Positions 15,176-16,793 of a stretch of DNA of 16,793 bases are shown here, in pieces (the stretch's first letter is position 1; the number at the start of each line of letters is the position of its first letter). This DNA is from JADFNO01 sp965369945. Its GTDB lineage: Bacteria > Planctomycetota > Phycisphaerae > Phycisphaerales > SM1A02. The notes beneath the pieces are model-generated. The model saw only the letters and a list, made by a program, of their open reading frames with translations, was not told the origin of the DNA and did no database searches. Location of the stretch: contig CBDUST010000066.1 of assembly GCA_965369945.1 (NCBI GenBank), positions 1 through 16,793 of the forward strand, given 5' to 3'. Position numbers and translations under genes: made by a program.

Positions 15176-16793
15176 GGCTGCCTCCTTCGTAGATGGCCGG
15201 CTCGTTGACTTCGATCATGGCTTGGGCGAACTGTCCACGGCCGGATGCGATCGATTCAACATGGGTTCGGATCGCACGATCCACTTCCAACGCCGCCTGA
15301 TGCAGATCCGCTTGCATGAGAAGCGATTGGGCGAATTGATCGACCTGGGCCTCAAGTTGCACAGCGTCAATCACTCTTATCCCTTTGATCGTCTCGACGT
15401 CTTGCGTGGACCCGAACGTGTTGAAGTCGAAGATTGTCAACGGACGCGCGGTGAAGTCCCGAAGGTTCGCAAGCCGCTCAGTCTTCAGGATCGGCTCTTT
15501 GCGATCGATACCCAGGAACAAGACGTCGGCGTCTCCAATGACATCGGTAACAGCGGGTTCGGAGTACTTGCGTACGAGAAAGCGACGGCCCTGTCCGATC
15601 GCGTGTCGCAGCAATTTGATAAGACGCTGCCTGCCTTCGCCACGGTAAACGATCGTGAGATTCTGACTCGGTACGTCAAATGACTCGACGAGCGTACTCA
15701 AAATGGAGAGCGAAGTTGTAGACCCGCCGATGACGGCTATGTTCGCATTCGGCAGTGTGGGTTGCAGCGTCTTTACAATATCCCGCAATGCCGCAAAGCA
15801 ATACTGGCACGTGTATCGCCCCCATGATGTCGATTGACGTAGGTCGTGGGCGATCGAATCCACGTGTTCGATCAATTGATCAGTCGATGTGCCAGCCGTC
15901 TTAGCGTGCCGCGCCATGCGGTGCGCGGAGGCGAGTTGCTCCAGGACCTCAGAATCCCCCGGGAGCGAGCTATTGAGCCCTGAGGCGGTCCGCAGCATGT
16001 GATGGAGCGCCTCAGCGCCATGCAAGACGTTCACCGGCAGATCGGTGTCGTGATCGGAGAACAATTGCCGGGAGACGCTGGCCGAGGTTTCGTCGAGTGT
16101 ATGGCTGTCGTGAACATCTGGGCGAAGACCGTAGAACTCAAAGCGGTTGCACGTGTTCCACAGCCAGCATTCACGAAAGCCGCATTCGTGCTTGATCGTT
16201 TGTAGCAACTGCAACGTGTCAAACTGCGGCCGTTTGATGCGACGAAATTCTGCAGCTGTTACATGCCTCATGCCGGGGCCGATACCGCCATTGAGGCAAC
16301 TAGGCATCGACACGCCGATCATTGTCAGCGACTTGACCGTCGCGCCGAGATCGGGCCCATCAACTGGTTCGTTCAGCAGCGGCGTCATGTGAACGTTATC
16401 CGAATTGATCGGATGTGATCCGCGACGCGCCAGTGCGCTCAGCGCCTTGATGAACGGCTCGAACGTGTTCAAGCTCGGGCAAAGCAACAACTCGCCGCCT
16501 GACTGGGCAAACTGCTGGGCGTAGGTCATTCCGACTTCTTCTATCGTTTCCAAACAGTCGGCTGTGAAACTGATCGGGCAAACAAGCACGCGCTTCTCGC
16601 CCTGCTCGCCAAGTTCACGAATCGCAGTTTCGGTAGACGGCTCCAGCCAGGGAACCGGCCCGAGCTTACTCTGAAACGAAAGGCAACTGCGATCAGTGGG
16701 CCAGCCCAGTCGTTGATTGACCAGCTTGACTGAACGGCGCACCTGACCTTCATACGGATCACCCGCTTTGATGTAGGACTGCGGAAGGGAATG
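15153..16793 (-). CDS. Ferrochelatase-glutamyl-tRNA reductase fusion (HemH-HemA), 5' end beyond the right edge
   Basis: One uninterrupted frame of 546 visible codons. Visible residues 1-125 are the C-terminal part of ferrochelatase. HSLPQSYIKAGDPY opens with the metal-binding catalytic histidine, followed by FQSKLGPVPWLEP and ISFTADCLETIEE with the conserved acidic residue. A linker of about 30 residues follows. From about 156 on it is a divergent glutamyl-tRNA reductase. NTCNRFEFY (213-221) holds the nucleophilic cysteine C215. VLHGAEALHHMLRTASGL (256-273) matches the family block with its conserved His. IAVIGGSTTS (352-361) is the probable NADP-binding start, and a short helical C-terminus ends the protein. 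Internal ATGs (16388, 16322) have no Shine-Dalgarno sequence. It is upstream of hemN and likely first of the visible operon. The ferrochelatase N-terminal half lies outside the window. Confidence 0.85.
   Translation of the reverse strand, partial: HSLPQSYIKAGDPYEGQVRRSVKLVNQRLGWPTDRSCLSFQSKLGPVPWLEPSTETAIRELGEQGEKRVLVCPISFTADCLETIEEVGMTYAQQFAQSGGELLLCPSLNTFEPFIKALSALARRGSHPINSDNVHMTPLLNEPVDGPDLGATVKSLTMIGVSMPSCLNGGIGPGMRHVTAAEFRRIKRPQFDTLQLLQTIKHECGFRECWLWNTCNRFEFYGLRPDVHDSHTLDETSASVSRQLFSDHDTDLPVNVLHGAEALHHMLRTASGLNSSLPGDSEVLEQLASAHRMARHAKTAGTSTDQLIEHVDSIAHDLRQSTSWGRYTCQYCFAALRDIVKTLQPTLPNANIAVIGGSTTSLSILSTLVESFDVPSQNLTIVYRGEGRQRLIKLLRHAIGQGRRFLVRKYSEPAVTDVIGDADVLFLGIDRKEPILKTERLANLRDFTARPLTIFDFNTFGSTQDVETIKGIRVIDAVQLEAQVDQFAQSLLMQADLHQAALEVDRAIRTHVESIASGRGQFAQAMIEVNEPAIYEGGSHAHSARG
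15181..15187 (-). promoter_or_regulatory. Strong ribosome-binding site of hemN inside the hemH-hemA ORF
   Basis: AAGGAGG on the minus strand, 5 nt before the hemN ATG and within the last codons of the upstream gene. It allows independent or coupled re-initiation on hemN. Confidence 0.75.

Noticed and set aside
15153..16388. Separate hemA gene starting at ATG 16388 or 16322 instead of a fusion
   Set aside because: No Shine-Dalgarno sequence precedes either ATG and no stop ends the ferrochelatase frame. Internal initiation cannot be ruled out but is less economical.
1..16793. Search for insertion sequences, tRNA genes, CRISPR repeats or phage genes
   Set aside because: No transposase or integrase motifs, clustered repeats or cloverleaf-like blocks were seen; the window is almost fully occupied by biosynthetic genes.

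Overview
The window is a dense, almost purely metabolic stretch of a Gram-negative bacterial chromosome (G+C moderately above 50% by eye). It carries an arginine-biosynthesis operon, a two-gene envelope module, and a nearly complete protoheme-biosynthesis locus. Two features indicate a Gram-negative: an outer-membrane barrel-type protein and a lipoprotein cytochrome. I cannot place the organism firmly. The gene mix would suit a planctomycete-like or other deep-branching lineage, but that is a guess. I saw no mobile elements, tRNAs, rRNAs or CRISPR arrays.

Region 1 (1-5770, minus strand) reads argR-argC-argB-argF-argG-argH, with argH running off the left edge. Genes are tightly packed or overlapping (argC/argB overlap; argG/argH share one base). 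The operon starts from a strong sigma70-like promoter (TTGACA, 18 bp, TATAAA) overlapped by a 12+12 bp inverted repeat, a likely ArgR operator. The predicted transcript starts at or next to the argR ATG, so argR looks leaderless. N-acetylglutamate synthesis (argA/argJ) and argD are not here.

Region 2 (5735-7333) holds a mono-haem c-type cytochrome lipoprotein and, upstream of it in the same operon, an uncharacterised beta-barrel-like outer-membrane protein. Their promoter region is divergent from hemL and carries two perfect 13-bp palindromes.

Region 3 (7334-16793) contains nine haem enzymatic activities, from glutamyl-tRNA to protohaem. hemL-hemC-hemD run on the plus strand with ATGA overlaps. 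On the minus strand, hemH-hemA (one fused ORF), hemN, hemE, hemY and hemB run toward them. The two arms meet tail to tail, and hemD and hemB overlap by 34 bp. Only GltX, which supplies glutamyl-tRNA, is missing.

The standout is the right-edge ORF. The C-terminal part of a ferrochelatase (the last enzyme of the pathway) continues in frame, without a stop, into a divergent glutamyl-tRNA reductase (the first committed enzyme). I know of no described fusion of this kind. It physically joins entry and exit of the pathway and is the best candidate for something new here.
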